Source: Eledone cirrhosa | Taxonomy: Eukaryota > Mollusca > Cephalopoda > Octopoda > Eledonidae | Direction: 5' to 3' | Length of the DNA stretch: 64,000 nucleotides | Assembly (NCBI GenBank): GCA_964016885.1 | Contig: OZ024749.1 | Location: 20,924,751 to 20,988,750, forward strand | Part shown: one piece after another, positions 43,311 to 54,639 of the stretch | Position numbering within the stretch: position 1 is the first letter of the stretch | Layout of the letters: each line of letters opens with the position of its first letter | Notes under the pieces: generated by a model | What the model was told of the DNA's origin: nothing | Seen by the model: the letters and a program-made list of their open reading frames with translations, nothing else | Databases searched by the model: none | Translations under genes and position numbers: made by a program

Positions 43311-43854
43311 AAGGCTGTCAAAACCTGTGCAGATACATGAAAAGATAATCCACAAACCAAGCTTCAGCACTCACAAAGCATGGGTCAGAAGACATTTTAC
43401 CCAAAGTGTCACATGGCAGGGTATGTCTGATCTCTCCCTCCCCAACCACAGTCATGAAGTTCACAACACCAGAGGTTACTCCAATATTATTAGTGTTAAA
43501 TGGTTAAACGAGAAAGTACAAAACTTCCTCATAAATGGGGCATCAGTTTAACACAAAGTTAACCTCTTGCTATTGACGACCAACGAAGAAAAGGGTCTAT
43601 TTAACTACATAATTACCAACCTGGTTGAAACCGGTTGTGGTTCTATGAAATAAAACCACCCATTTTAAAGATTTCCAATTTAAATTAAAATCTTCCAACA
43701 ATTTTATATAAGAACCTTAGATTAAGTTCCTATCCACTAAGATATGAAATAATTCAGAATTTCAGTAAATCTCCCCAAATTCTTCATTAATTAAAATAGA
43801 GTATTTCATTAGAAATGAAGTCATGAAAGGGTTAAAAGGACTGTAGCAACACGA
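43311..43854. other. No gene recognised; family F at the end
   Basis: A 74-codon frame at 43327 shows no known motif. Family F-like text at 43640-43830. Confidence 0.45.
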
Positions 43855-44215
43855 GATGAAGTAAGTACCTTGCTCAAGGACACAACACACTGCCCAGTCA
43901 GGGAATCAAATTGGTTGACAGCTCAGTCTACACCCGTCATGGGCAACCTGCGAAGCTTTCTGAATGGCTCGCCTTAGTCTCCTATGTGAAATCTTTCTGA
44001 TTTTTTAACCCCAACTTTTCAGTTGTAATTCATCTTTCTATAATTTTTATGATCGAGGAAAACAACGTGCACAAATTCTGAAGAAACAACCTGAGTTACC
44101 ACCCTTTTTTTTTAATGTGGGCATGTATGTAAATTAGCGCTTGCAGCCTGCCTGATGGTGAGCCATATCTCAAAAAAGGTTGCCCATGCCTAGTCTACAC
44201 CAACACCCATAACTA
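43855..44215 (-). mobile_element. tRNA-like SINE head, split by a hAT-like MITE
   Basis: CCTTGCTCAAGGACACAACAC, GGGAATCAAATTGGTTGACAG and AGTCTACA are antisense SINE-head text that resumes at 44192 with AGTCTACACCAACACCC after the inserted element. Confidence 0.6.
43933..44191. mobile_element. hAT-like MITE (259 bp)
   Basis: Near-terminal inverted repeats CATGGGCAACCT and AGGTTGCCCATG, each within 3-5 bases of the ends. AGTCTACA flanks it on both sides (43925-43932 and 44192-44199), an 8-bp target duplication. TGGGCAAC-type termini and 8-bp duplications are typical of hAT elements. There is no coding capacity. Confidence 0.75.
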
Positions 44216-45254
44216 CATTATTCCTGCATACCTTCACTGTATACTGTACACATGAAATATAAAGATAGCTGTATAATACATTTGATCAACAGCAACCTGT
44301 CCTCTTATCTGTTCTAGCTAACAGGCTTAAGCCATGCTGGGGCATGTCCATTGCAGGAAACGAAAACAAGGAAATGAGTCAATCATTAGATCGAACCAAG
44401 GAAACAATGTTTCCATTGGTCTTTAAATTGTTGATACTACATGCCAGTTATAACTCCTTGCAGATATTACGTAATATACAGTATTTTGGTCCAGAACACA
44501 CTGAACTACATGGACCAGAAAACTTACCCTCGGTCTTACAACCACAAACCCACTAGGCGACAAACCTTCCATTACCAGAAAAACAAGCAGCCAGTGTTTG
44601 TTGCCAATATTTTTAAGTACCATTGGCTGCTAACACACTGGGTATTCTTTATGGTATTCTAAATAACAAAAGAAGGTAAAACTGTTATCCCAAAGTTCAA
44701 GCTTGCTAAATGTCTTCTTGTCAGACAATCAGTTTAATGCCTACAGGATAATAATGATAATAATAATAGTAAAACACACACACAAACAAAAATAACACTG
44801 GTCTGTTGCAATCTTTGACTGGCAGTAAATTCCAAGAAATCCTATGTTAAGTAAGATATTGCCCCTCCCTAGCATCTGGCAATGGCAAGCAAGAGAAATC
44901 AGCCACCACCACTATGCCTCATTATATAATTTTGTATGTACGTGTGTGTATATACACACATACATACGCAAATGTGTATATATACATATATCAAACAAAG
45001 TGAACTTTTATTGCATCATAAAACAAACCAAGCTGACCTAATTTTGATTTTCTTTTAAAATAGACAGATCCGTGGCATTACAAAAATTACCAAAAATATC
45101 CCAAACCCTGGATTTCAACTACTACTATTACCACTACCACCACTAATACAACAACTACAATAATACTGCATGTGTTAGCACAAGTCAGAAAAGCTAAGAC
45201 ACAGAAAATGGCATGATATCAAAAATAGATTTTTAGAGTTCAAATCTTTGGTAT
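44216..45254. other. No gene recognised
   Basis: Frames of about 70 codons at 44344 and 44441 have ordinary composition but no recognisable domain, and they overlap each other. (TAA)n-like and CA-rich tracts lie at 44740-44790 and 44940-44990. Confidence 0.45.
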
Positions 45255-45400
45255 CATCATCATCAGTATTGTTTTTACATCCTCACCCTTTGCTTGAGAT
45301 GGGGAGAAACAACATTTTTGAGGCAGAATCATATGCCTGAATGCCCTTCTTGGGGTCAACGTACACTTGGAGTCATGTAGCACTGCATATCAAACCACGG
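45255..45400 (-). mobile_element. SINE family C-like, strongly diverged
   Basis: ATCATCATCAGTATTGTTTT, TACATCCTCACC and GAATGCCCTTCTTGGGGTC. Confidence 0.4.
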
Positions 45401-45450
45401 GGCCATGGGGGTTCCTGTTAATCTAAAATAACTAACACAGATACATATAT

Positions 45451-45590
45451 CATATATACTTGAATATAAGACCAAAAATATTGATGGTAAAATGAAGGGG
45501 TTGGCTTATATCTACCATTTAAATAGTATAATAGATTAGCTGCCTCGGTTTTGATTTTTGTCAATTATATTTGAGTATGTATGGTAATTT
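45451..45590. mobile_element. MITE family Q, short form (140 bp)
   Basis: Left CATATATACTTGAATATAAG; right TTGAGTATGTATGGTAATTT. Same ends as 38352, with most of the interior deleted. Confidence 0.6.
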
Positions 45591-45599
45591 ATACAATGG

Positions 45600-45935
45600 G
45601 CATCCACAAGACACCTGGTCAGACCAATGGCATATTTCAAAGACATTTGCCCAAGGTACCATGCGGTGGAATAGAACCAAAACCTACATGGTTAGAAAGT
45701 AATCTGCTTAACCCTTTAGTATTCACATTACTCTATATTTACTGTTATATTTTCATGCTAATGGCTTTAACTCACATAATATCGAGTCTACGAGATTTTG
45801 ATATTTATTTTGAGAATACCTTAACATCAGTACGAGTGGCCGGTTATAACAGAAAGAGTTGAGAGAATTCTGGCTGGTTTTTTAAATGCTAAATGGTTAA
45901 CTACCACACAGCCATGCCTGTATATAAATACAAAC
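45600..45935 (-). mobile_element. tRNA-like SINE head split by a family P MITE
   Basis: CCCAAGGTACCATGCGGTGG, AATAGAACCAAAACCTACATG and GTAATCTGC lie before the MITE, and CTACCACACAGCCATGCCTG after it. The unbroken equivalent at 52731-52762 reads AACTCCTTAACCACACAGCC, so the MITE entered the TTAA. Confidence 0.7.
45708..45900 (-). mobile_element. Family P MITE inside a SINE head
   Basis: TTAACCCTTTAGTATT to AATGCTAAATGGTTAA, with TTAA at both junctions. A short internal deletion. Confidence 0.85.
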
Positions 45936-46128
45936 ACCTCTAAAGATATAGCCTATACCACTTTACAGCTCACAGTTACCACCATTTATAATTCCACAGG
46001 CACACACATTTCCCCTTGGCACAAGTTGTGCCTCAGCAGTTTAGATTCAATTACCCTACACCTGGACATACATTGAGAGGCAAAACTGTCTGGATTAAGA
46101 GGTATCATAATACAGTAAAAATATAATG

Positions 46129-46240
46129 GTTTCAGATTTAGACACAAGACCAACAATTTTGAGTTGAGGGAAGTCAATTAAATCGACCCCAGTGCATTAC
46201 TGATACTTTATTTTATCGACCTCAGAAGGATGATAGGTAA
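46129..46240 (-). mobile_element. SINE family A, old, truncated
   Basis: TTTCAGATTTAGACACAAGACC, then CCAGTGCATTACTGATACTTT and ATTTTATCGACCTC. It has the additional TCAATTAAATCGACCCC segment of older copies. Confidence 0.65.
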
Positions 46241-47090
46241 TATAAAATATCAGTTACATAATACAAGATATGTAATGCACATAGCCCCGCCCCCTCTCCC
46301 AGGTCAAACATAGAGGGTTACATCTAAATCAACCTATGACCGGTTTATTGGAACCTGTGCATCTCTCTCACTCTCGGGAGAGAGAATGAGGCAAACCGTA
46401 ACAAAAACAATTTTTTTAGTCCGTTCCCTTGCATCCAAGATTGTCTCAGAAACGTAACCTTTTATTCAATTTTGCTGTCTGAAGTAATCACAATAATTGT
46501 TAAATAATCAAGTGACCATGATTGTCATTGAAATATGTATCACAGCTGTAATAAAGGACTCTTTAATATCCACAACTTCACATTTTCCTCATTCTAATCA
46601 TACTTAGTCATTCTTATTTTGAAGAAGTAACATGACATTAAGTGCTTGAATTGAATGGCTTCAATGTTTACCGTATGTATGTGTGATATATATATAAAAG
46701 GGGCCAAGAGGATTGTTCAGTAATTTGAAACAAAGATATGACAGCTTCCCTGGTTCCATGATCAAATGCACCCTGCACATAGCAAGATCGTATCTTGTAA
46801 CTGTGAGGTCAGTAACCCTAAGCACTGACAGTCCACCAAGATCTGTTCAAACCTTGTTAGAGAAAACGGATGGATGTTAAATGATGATGATGATGATATA
46901 CAGTGTGTGCAAGGAGACAGATAGAAAGAGATACAGAATGACCGAAAGAGAGAGAGGGTCAAAGATAGAAGTAGAGAGAGAACACACAAGTTTCTCTAAT
47001 GCAGATTAATTAAAAAGCAGCACATACAGAAACAATGACAAAAAGTTTTAAAGAAATATTGCAGCCAAACAGCTTAGGGTCAATACACCA
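46241..47090. other. No gene seen
   Basis: Fragments of the 100/115-bp array text at 46700-46780 (TGACAGCTTCCCTGGTTCC, AAATGCACCC) and a degenerate family C tail with (GAT)n at 46862-46898. The rest is unclassified. Confidence 0.5.
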
Positions 47091-47097
47091 CCACATT

Positions 47098-47310
47098 AAC
47101 AATATTACATATACCACCACCACAGCTAACACTACTACATATACCACCACCACAGCTAACACTACTACATATACCACCACTACAGCTAACACTACTACAT
47201 ATACCACCACCACAGCTAACACTACTACATATACCACCACTACAGCTAACACTACTACATACACCACCACCACAGCTAACATTACTACATATACTGCCAC
47301 TACAGCTAAC
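47098..47310. repeat. 30-bp minisatellite, 7.1 units
   Basis: Unit ACTACTACATATACCACCAC plus CACAGCTAAC, with few changes. Since 30 is a multiple of three, all frames stay open and give repeated-peptide ORFs on both strands. These are not genes. Confidence 0.9.
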
Positions 47311-47399
47311 ACTAAACACACACACACTAAACAGTTAATGGACATTATATTATCAGTACAGGAGTGACATATTGTAATGTAGAATGGTGGTAAACACAT

Positions 47400-47899
47400 G
47401 GCAACGCCTAGCAACAGACATCAGGCACACATATACACACTAGCCACAAATGCACATATACACAACCATAAACACCCATGCACATACCCCAACCACAATC
47501 ACATGTATATACACCAACCACAATCATACACAAACCTTACAAAACATTCCAGAATTTATCATTACAATACATAGTCAATGTATCTATACACCCACACTAC
47601 GTGTCACCAACTCTCTCTCTCTCTATATATATATATATATTATACACACAACAAATTTATCAGCACGCTACAGTCAATGTATCTACACGCACACTTCAAA
47701 CTTTTACAGTACACTACTTTGTCAATGTACATGTGCGTGTGTGTATATATATGTATGTATTATATATATATGCATATATACACACACATTTGCAAGTGAG
47801 AGTTGAAAGACTACTTAGCTTATACAATTTACCTGGGATGAGAACAATGTATAAGTACACACACAGACAAGTCTATACACATGGCATACATGTGTATAT

Positions 47900-47942
<43 letters not shown>

Positions 47943-48241
47943 GAAAGAGAGCAATAGACAAACAATCTATAAACAGAACACACCCATGCTAGTTAATGTA
48001 ACACAATTGTTAAACCACAGGTTATTGGGTATAGTCAATACATTAAACTGTAGGGGCTAAGTGTGTGTGTGTGTATGGCTGGCTATGTGTCTATGGCAGG
48101 CTAAAGACTGGCACAATAAACATGTCACCAAGCTACATAAATGCAAGTGTGGACATGATCTCTGGCCAAATTTAATCTATAAAGGAGAGAGATGTGCAAT
48201 ACATATAAAAAAAAAATCCAAACTTGGTTAACACACCACAC
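47400..48241. other. CA/TA-rich sequence, no gene
   Basis: Many short CACATA/TATA tracts, (CT)n(AT)n at 47611-47640 and (CA)n(TA)n at 47897-47939. The long frame at 47478-47942 is composed of these. Confidence 0.6.
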
Positions 48242-48460
48242 TGCATGCTCTTCCTTTCAAGCACATATCCCATAAAATTAATCCCACCCTGTCAGCTCTT
48301 CCTAAGTTAATCTTGCCCTCACTCACAAGCCAAACACCATCAGCTCTTCCAAAGTTAACTTTGCCCTCACAATAAGCCAACTCTGCTAGCTCTTCCCAAG
48401 TTAACCCCACCTTCACAACACCACAAACATGCCAGCTCTTCCTTTCACCACAAAGCTACA
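48242..48460. repeat. Minisatellite, about 57-60-bp unit
   Basis: CAGCTCTTCC.AAGTTAA.C followed by TTGCCCTCAC.A recurs four times. Fading units continue to about 48590. Confidence 0.75.
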
Positions 48461-48839
48461 CTTGTCCCCACACTGTCAATTCCTACTTTCCAGCACACAT
48501 CTTATAAAAGCTGAGAAGTGCCAGTCCTTGACACTTCAGTTAACCCAGTCCTCACACCACCAAGTTAATCCAGTCAACACCCACCACCCTATCTCTGCCA
48601 TTAGTCCACCTACTTCCTGTACATAATGAAATTACATAAACAACAATTTACTGGCTAGCTATAAACAGTACAAATAGCCAATTTCTTTTTATTTATTTCA
48701 TATCACTGATGAAATACAGATGTAAATATTAAATATTTCTGAAAGTGGCTGAAGTATCCAATTCTGTAGTACACTTGGATCTTGATGACATTTGTACCAA
48801 ACGATGTCATTAGGAATGCATTATTGTACTTCTGCTGTG

Positions 48840-49018
48840 TAAAGTGCTGCATGGAGTTGCAGTTCTTTACGTTCTGAGTTCAAATCCCGCCAAGGTTAAC
48901 TATGCCTTCATCCTCATGGGGTCGATAAGGTAAAGCACCAGTAAATACTGGGGTCAATTTAATCGACTTTCCCCTCCCCTTCAAATTGGTGGTCTTGTGT
49001 CTAAAGTTGAAACAGTTA
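48840..49018 (+). mobile_element. SINE family A, old copy
   Basis: TACGTTCTGAGTTCAAATCCC, GGGGTCGATAAGGTAAAGCA, GGGGTCAATTTAATCGACTTT and GTCTAAAGTTGAAACAGTTAT. Confidence 0.75.
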
Positions 49019-49169
49019 TTGTATTTCTAGAGCCATGTTTCTATACACATGTATGTACAGCATGATGTGTGTGTGTTTTATATATCCATCTGCATTGTAG
49101 AGGCTTCCAAAAACAACCATTTTTAGTAATCCACAAGGCTTCGTGCAAACTTCAACATTCATATCAACA

Positions 49170-49345
49170 GCTTTTAACGTTCATTTTCCACACTAGCATG
49201 GATAGGATGGGCTGTCCCTTTGTGAAAGATCTGGTCGGAAGACATCACTATGATCACATCACATTACAAACTAATGCTATTGCAAATTTTCACAATGATC
49301 TGTCTACAAGTAAAGATACTATAAACATTTAAATTCAAACAGTTT
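49170..49345 (-). repeat. SINE C tail fragment and family G fragment
   Basis: TTTTAACGTTCATTTTCCAC with ACTAGCATGG at 49172-49205, then GCAAATTTTCACAATGATCTG, TACAAGTAAAGATACTATA at 49280-49325. Confidence 0.5.
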
Positions 49346-49607
49346 TTTTAATATTTTCTGCTAAATAAAACAAACTATTTACAGAAATATCTATAAAAAG
49401 CAATAAAGAAATGAATAGAAGAAAAAAAAAAGAAATTAACCTTTTAGCATTTCCATTACTATATATTTACTATTATATTTTCACAGTAAACACCTTATCT
49501 CGCATATCAAATCTGACATTTTGCTGTTATTAAATTTGAGAACAATACCTTAACCCTTTAGCATTCGCATTAATTTTCAAACGTCATGCTTATCTGTTCG
49601 CATTATT

Positions 49608-49812
49608 GGCAGTATCGGTAGAGGGTTGGACGCCATGCTTTGTCGCATAGAGTTACGGCCCTTTATGATCTGAGTTCAAATCCCGCCGAGGTTAACTTTG
49701 CCTTTCATCCTTATGGGGTCGATTAAATAAAGTACCAGTCACGCACTGGGGATCAATTTCATCGACTTTTCCCTCACCCCAAAATTGCTCGCCTTGTGCC
49801 TATATAAGAAAC
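49608..49812 (+). mobile_element. SINE family A inside the piggyBac relic
   Basis: GGCAGTATCGGTAGAGGG, GAGTTCAAATCCCGCCGAGG, GGGGTCGATTAAATAAAGTA, CTTGTGCCTATATAAGAAA. CATTATT at 49601-49607 and 49813-49819 is a 7-bp target duplication. It is the youngest layer of the nest. Confidence 0.85.
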
Positions 49813-49959
49813 CATTATTTTCAGTTAATCATACTCAAGAGGGTTATCAATTTCATTTGTTTGTAATTTTATTAATTTTCTATGTGCAGGCTTGAAATGT
49901 TGTCAGTAGATGTTTAAATATCAATAATTTACAATTATATAATTTCACCTGATTTTTTT

Positions 49960-50599
49960 TGGTTAAATTTGATTTTTATGGGCAGGTGAAATTAATTAAT
50001 AGGGGCATTTGAAGCATCAACCAGGTGCAATAATGGTTTAATTTTAAATACGTTGTTTTCGGCATAATACTTGATATATAAGGATCACTAAACCTTATAT
50101 CAGTGCTCCAGTAATTCCAGTTTTGGAAATTGTTTTATACCGAACATAATATTTACGGTAAAAAATGCTTGCATTTCCGCAGCATCTGCCGGTCGCCAAA
50201 CAGATCGGGTTTTCCTTGATTTGAAATCTGTTGTTGGGTATATCGATTAATCTCTTTTGCCACAACTTCGAAGAAAGTTTGTGGTAAAAACAAAAAAGAA
50301 ATAATCCAGTGCTTTAGCATCGGAAGCCAATGTGTGTTGTGGACCAGTATTTTAAATAAAAATCGGGACTAGTGTGGTATTTTTTCAACCACGTTGCTGT
50401 AATATTTCCAATGGCACCCTGGAGACCTCCGTTTTCACTTTCAAAACAACAATCATCCATCGCCGGACGAAATTTCAGAAATATAAACATCAGATTTATT
50501 TGAAGATAAATCACTAATATTATCGTTTGTTTCTTGTTTATTTTGAATGTTGTTGTGTGTAAAACCTTCAAAGTCGGTATCGCTACTTTCATAAGCCAT
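49960..50599 (-). pseudogene. piggyBac transposase, N-terminal relic
   Basis: An ATG at 50599-50597 opens MAYESSDTDFEGF and an acidic, serine-rich stretch (to 50453), as expected of piggyBac N-termini. In other frames follow ALDYFFF, VVAKEINRYTQQQ, EMQAFFTVNIMFGIKQFPK and YWSTDIRFSDPYISSIM, which match the start of the DDE_Tnp_1_7 domain in order. At least three frameshifts separate them. The catalytic aspartates and the C-terminal zinc finger are absent, so it cannot be active. Confidence 0.8.
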
Positions 50600-50884
50600 G
50601 TTGATACAAAAAAAAAAAATTTGTTGCACTTTCAAAGTTAAAAAAGCACTCGTTTTTAGTTGTTCCACTATATTAAGTGTTAATTTTCGCGGTAAGTCTC
50701 AAATTGACGAGATTTTGATGATGGTTTATTATTTTTAGAACAATTTTTTAGTGTGGGTGTTTTCGGGCGATTTGAACACTAAAGGGTTAACATAAGTACG
50801 AGCAGCTGGTTACAGCCAGTTTGAACAGAAAGAGGTTGAGAGAATTCTAGCCGGATTCAGCCAGTTTAAATGCTAAAGGGTTAA

Positions 50885-51521
50885 ACAATAAAGGGAAAGG
50901 GTGACAGAAAACACCCCAGTCCGAGTGGTATCTCAGCTGAGTCCTGCAGACGTAATGGCAAAGACATTGCCAGCGACATCCACTCCATCTCACGGAGCTC
51001 CTCCCTTAGGCAGACGACCATTTCTCAGATTTTAATTAATCTTTACTGGATGTTAAGAGTTAAAATTGCTATCTTGGAGGAACAGAGAGAGCTTGTTGTC
51101 AGCCAGAAGGACTGAGCCAAAGCATAGCAATGTGTAGCTGAATGTGGCCCACAGCACAATATATATATATATATAAAAAGGAAGGAAGGGAATGGTGAAA
51201 AAACTATAGCAAAACAGGGACTGGTGTTCCATTTGCTACGCTGCACGAATGCATGCCCGTGTGTGTATTTTTGTAAGTGTGTCTGTGTTTGCGCATTTAT
51301 ATTTAAATACATATATAAATCTATCTATATGCACATACACAAAATGGACATGTGATGATGATGATGACACAAACATACACATATGCTTCAGCATGTTGAA
51401 AAAATATCCTAGTTAATGTAAAATGCTCCCAACAGCTAGTAATACCCTAAACCAACGTTTCTCAGTGTTCCCTTGAACCCCTTGTTATAATAATAAAAAT
51501 ATAAAAGAAATAGATAATATA
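50885..51521. other. No gene seen
   Basis: Unclassified; a GC-richer patch at 50920-51020 (ATCTCAGCTGAGTCCTGCAG) without an open frame of note, and TA tracts near 51161. Confidence 0.5.
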
Positions 51522-51715
51522 TAATTGTTTCTACTTTTGGCACAAGGCCAGCAATTATCCCAGTGTATTACTGGTGCTTTATTTTATCGACCCCGTAAGG
51601 ATGAAAAGCAGGCAATGTTAACCCCGGCGGGATTTGAACTCAGACCATAAAGGGCCGTAACTCTTTGCTGCAAAACATGGCGTCCGACCCTCTATCAATA
51701 CTGCCAATCCACTGC
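51522..51715 (-). mobile_element. SINE family A, full length
   Basis: GTTTCTACTTTTGGCACAAG, GGCGGGATTTGAACTCAGAC, AAACATGGCGTCCGACCCTC, ATACTGCCAATCCACTGCC. Has a 6-8-base insertion (AAGCAGGCAATG). Confidence 0.9.
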
Positions 51716-52244
51716 CATAATAATAATCTTCATGCAGGGGTTCCCTGAAATATGAAAATCATTTCAAGCGTTCTACACAAGGATAAAAAAAAGTTGAGAA
51801 AGGATGCCCTAGACACTAACATCACCAATCCCTGACTAAACAGACTAGCCAGAAATATATGCCATGACCAGTAAGTAAACATACCAACAGCTTGACCTCT
51901 CATGACCATAGTTCAACCTAGGTGAAGGTCAAAGGCCACCTTAAAAACAAACAAAATCCAGTTCTTTGCTACATGTGGCTGGTCAACAAGAGGGAGACAG
52001 TGAGAGGAGATTCATTCATTGACCATCCTCACAAACATTCTTTTCTTTTATTGGTTCCAGTCATTTTACCAAGGCCATGCTGGAGCACTGCCATTAGGGA
52101 ATTTAGACCACACTTCCTATTTTCAGTCAGCAAATAGTAAATCAGACATCAACATCATCTTCATGACCAGCCACTGTTGTTCAGAGAAAGTGGTTAGTCC
52201 AGTGCAAGGCCTTTCTTCACTTAATTTATAAATAGCTAATACCA
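51716..52244. other. No gene seen
   Basis: Two overlapping 70-codon frames (51922, 52019) lack recognisable domains. GGTCAAAGGCC-type unique sequence. Confidence 0.45.
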
Positions 52245-52405
52245 TTATAATTATTTCTACTTTTGGCACAAGGCTAGCAATTATCTCAGTGTATTATATT
52301 CTATCGACCCCGTAAGGATGAAAGGCAAAGTTATTTGAACTCATACCGTAAAGGGCCGTAACTCTTTGCTGCAAAGCATGGCGTCAGACCCTCTACGAAT
52401 CCACA
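52245..52405 (-). mobile_element. SINE family A with internal deletions
   Basis: ATTTCTACTTTTGGCACAAGG, TCTATCGACCCCGTAAGGATG, TTATTTGAACTCATACCG, GCATGGCGTCAGACCCTC. ATTATAAT flanks both sides (52238 and 52406 region). Confidence 0.8.
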
Positions 52406-53490
52406 ATTATAATGAATTTTTCAATGTAACAACATTTTTTCCAATCCCCGAGGTATATAACAAACAAACGCTCGATTTGTTTCTGTTTATCTCTCTCGTT
52501 ATAAAGAATGTTTTGTTACTACAACAAAATTCTTTTTTTATATCCCTTGAATTACAGTGTGTGTATATATATATATATATATACATATTAGAAAGAGTCA
52601 GAGCTGAACAGTTGAGCTCTTCTTGTTTCAACAGCTAGTTCCAGACATATATAGGTTTCTAGTTTCTATTTTTCAACAAGGAATTAATCAACCTGAGGCT
52701 GCACTATTAGGGGCTTGCTCATGGTTGTCAAGCAAACTCCTTAACCACACAGCCATGCCTGCACATATATACACACATTGCTTTTCAATCCACTTTTCCA
52801 TACTGGCAAAAAATGAAATGTTTTATAGAGGTCAAGCTTTAGGTTTTATGAACCTCTTACAAATACACAGGGATACAGTGTACGTATTTTAAAAACCAAA
52901 GACATAGTATCCATATGCACACATATCTATACATGCCTTTATATAAAAACTAGGATTTTTTTCAACACGCTGACACGTATGTGTATATGCATACATTTAT
53001 ATGTATGTGAATATAAATATAAACGCGAAAATACAGACACAAAAATATATACTAACAGACATTCACGCAAACACACATCATAGCAAATGGAACGCTAACA
53101 GCTGTTTTCCTAGTTTTTTTTCACTATTCCCTTCCCTTTACACATGCATTCACACAAACACATTGTATGACAGCCCATTGCTCAAATTACTCTCCTTGTC
53201 AAGTAGATACACAACAAAGCCATCCCCCCCTTCGCATGCTATCATGGGCTGGATGACATTTCCAGCCAATATTCTATATGACCAGATAACCTTCCCATCA
53301 CAAACTCCTAACTTATATTTATAGGTAAGGTACTTATTAGAGTGATCTTCAACCACCATTAAATTGTGGAACACAGATAAACACGACCACTTGCCTAAAC
53401 ACTATTGAAAACACATGGAGCACACTTTGGGGAAACAAACACTGCCAAAGTAGTTAACTAAATCCTAAAAGTATGCACGACTGAACATTA
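52406..53490. other. SINE-head remnants, no gene
   Basis: (TA)n at 52564-52582, the short repeat shared with 15905 at 52602-52650, and an antisense tRNA-like SINE head at 52690-52770 (GGCTTGCTCATGG, AACTCCTTAACCACACAGCC). This last is the unoccupied match for the MITE site at 45708. Confidence 0.5.
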
Positions 53491-54001
53491 TACAAGGTTT
53501 ACTGGTCACTGCTTCCACGCAAAAGATGTGATCGTTTCAGAGCTCTTGCTGGGGAAGATCTCTATCAGAAGGCTCAGATACCAGAATACCATAGCAAGAA
53601 ACACTGGAATTGATAAGGAAGTCCTACAAACCTCAGTGGGTAAGAAGCAGACTGTTGGCATGAAGTTGTGCTTGCTGTTTCACCTGATGGCTCTGGATAA
53701 AGATACCAAATTAGACAATACTTCCCCAAGGTACCATGTAGCAGGATAAAATTTAAAGCCACATGCTTGCAGAACTCCACTGATTCAATACAAAGCAGTT
53801 CATTTTGAAGTGTTTATATTTATCTGAAAGTTGGACGCTAGGGAGAACTACCAGCCATAGAAACTCCAAAATATGGAATGTATGAGCCAAGAGATCTCTC
53901 CAACCCTCTAGTTTCAGATTGTGACAGCCTGTCTAAACTCTTGCCAGCATGAAACAGGTGTGTAAAATATAAAAAATTCCATGAAAAAACTTTGTTGCAA
54001 A
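53491..54001. other. No gene recognised
   Basis: A 73-codon frame at 53528 ends in a SINE-head phrase (CCCCAAGGTACCATGTAGC), so it is at least partly repeat-derived. Confidence 0.45.
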
Positions 54002-54200
54002 TACCAGCATTCAAACCGGCCAGAAATGTCTCACCTCTTTCTGTTCAAACTGGCCTAACTGATGTTAAGGTATTGTTCTCAAAATAAATAACATCAAAAT
54101 CTCTTAGATTCAATATTATGTGAGATGATTATAAAGATAAAAGTGTTTACTACAAAAATACAATAGTATATATAGAGTAATGTGAATGCTAAAGGGTTAA
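54002..54200 (+). mobile_element. Family P MITE, left terminus eroded
   Basis: Starts ACCAGCATTCAAACCGG (CCCTTTAG lost) and ends AATGCTAAAGGGTTAA. Confidence 0.8.
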
Positions 54201-54202
54201 AA

Positions 54203-54281
54203 ATGGTTTCTGATTTAGGCACAAAGCCTAACTATATACCACGAAGCATGTCCAATTCTCTACTAACACGGCCAATCCACC
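54203..54281 (-). mobile_element. SINE family A, heavily deleted
   Basis: GGTTTCTGATTTAGGCACAAAG then ACCACGAAGCATGTCC and GGCCAATCCACC. Directly abuts the MITE end. Confidence 0.55.
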
Positions 54282-54607
54282 ACCCTTAAACACCAGCTTA
54301 AGTTATAGTACTAAATCCTTCAAAATTCCTAATTCTCTTCATAATTTACTTTCATTAGAAACATAAGTAATGAAGTAGCACAACTCACATACATACATAT
54401 AGAAATGACTTCTACAGGACTATAACTGTTGTATTTATACCCTTTTTTAATTGGTTACCCCTGGCAACTCTGGAACCTACATACACACACACACATACAA
54501 ATATGTGTTACCCCTGACAACTCTGGAACCTACATAGACATATACAAATATTACATATTTGTGTCAATCAGTGTGTAATTATATATATATATATATATGT
54601 AGTTATT

Positions 54608-54639
<32 letters not shown>

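Larger units (their letters stand above)
49550..50790 (-). mobile_element. Internally deleted piggyBac element
   Basis: Termini TTAACCCTTTAGCATTCGC and, in reverse complement from the right, TTAACCCTTTAGTGTTCAAA. The total is 1,241 bp including an inserted SINE of about 210 bp, well below the 2-3 kb of intact piggyBac elements. It encodes the N-terminal part of a transposase on the minus strand. The first 12-16 terminal bases are the same as those of the family P MITEs. Confidence 0.85.
49436..50884 (-). mobile_element. Family P MITE split by a piggyBac relic
   Basis: Left part TTAACCTTTTAGCATT to GAGAACAATACC; right part CATAAGTACGAGCAGCTGG to AATGCTAAAGGGTTAA. Uninterrupted copies read ACAATACCTTAACATAAG here, so the inner element entered that TTAA and duplicated it. 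Confidence 0.9.

Noticed and set aside
44344..44662. Overlapping frames of 66-73 codons on both strands
   Set aside because: Three overlapping frames of equal length and no domain; consistent with chance.
47035..47414. Frames of 81-134 codons on both strands
   Set aside because: A 30-bp minisatellite keeps every frame open; the peptides are pure repeats.
47450..47942. Overlapping frames of 118-154 codons
   Set aside because: Composed of CA, TA and CT tracts, with no domain and several overlapping frames of equal length.
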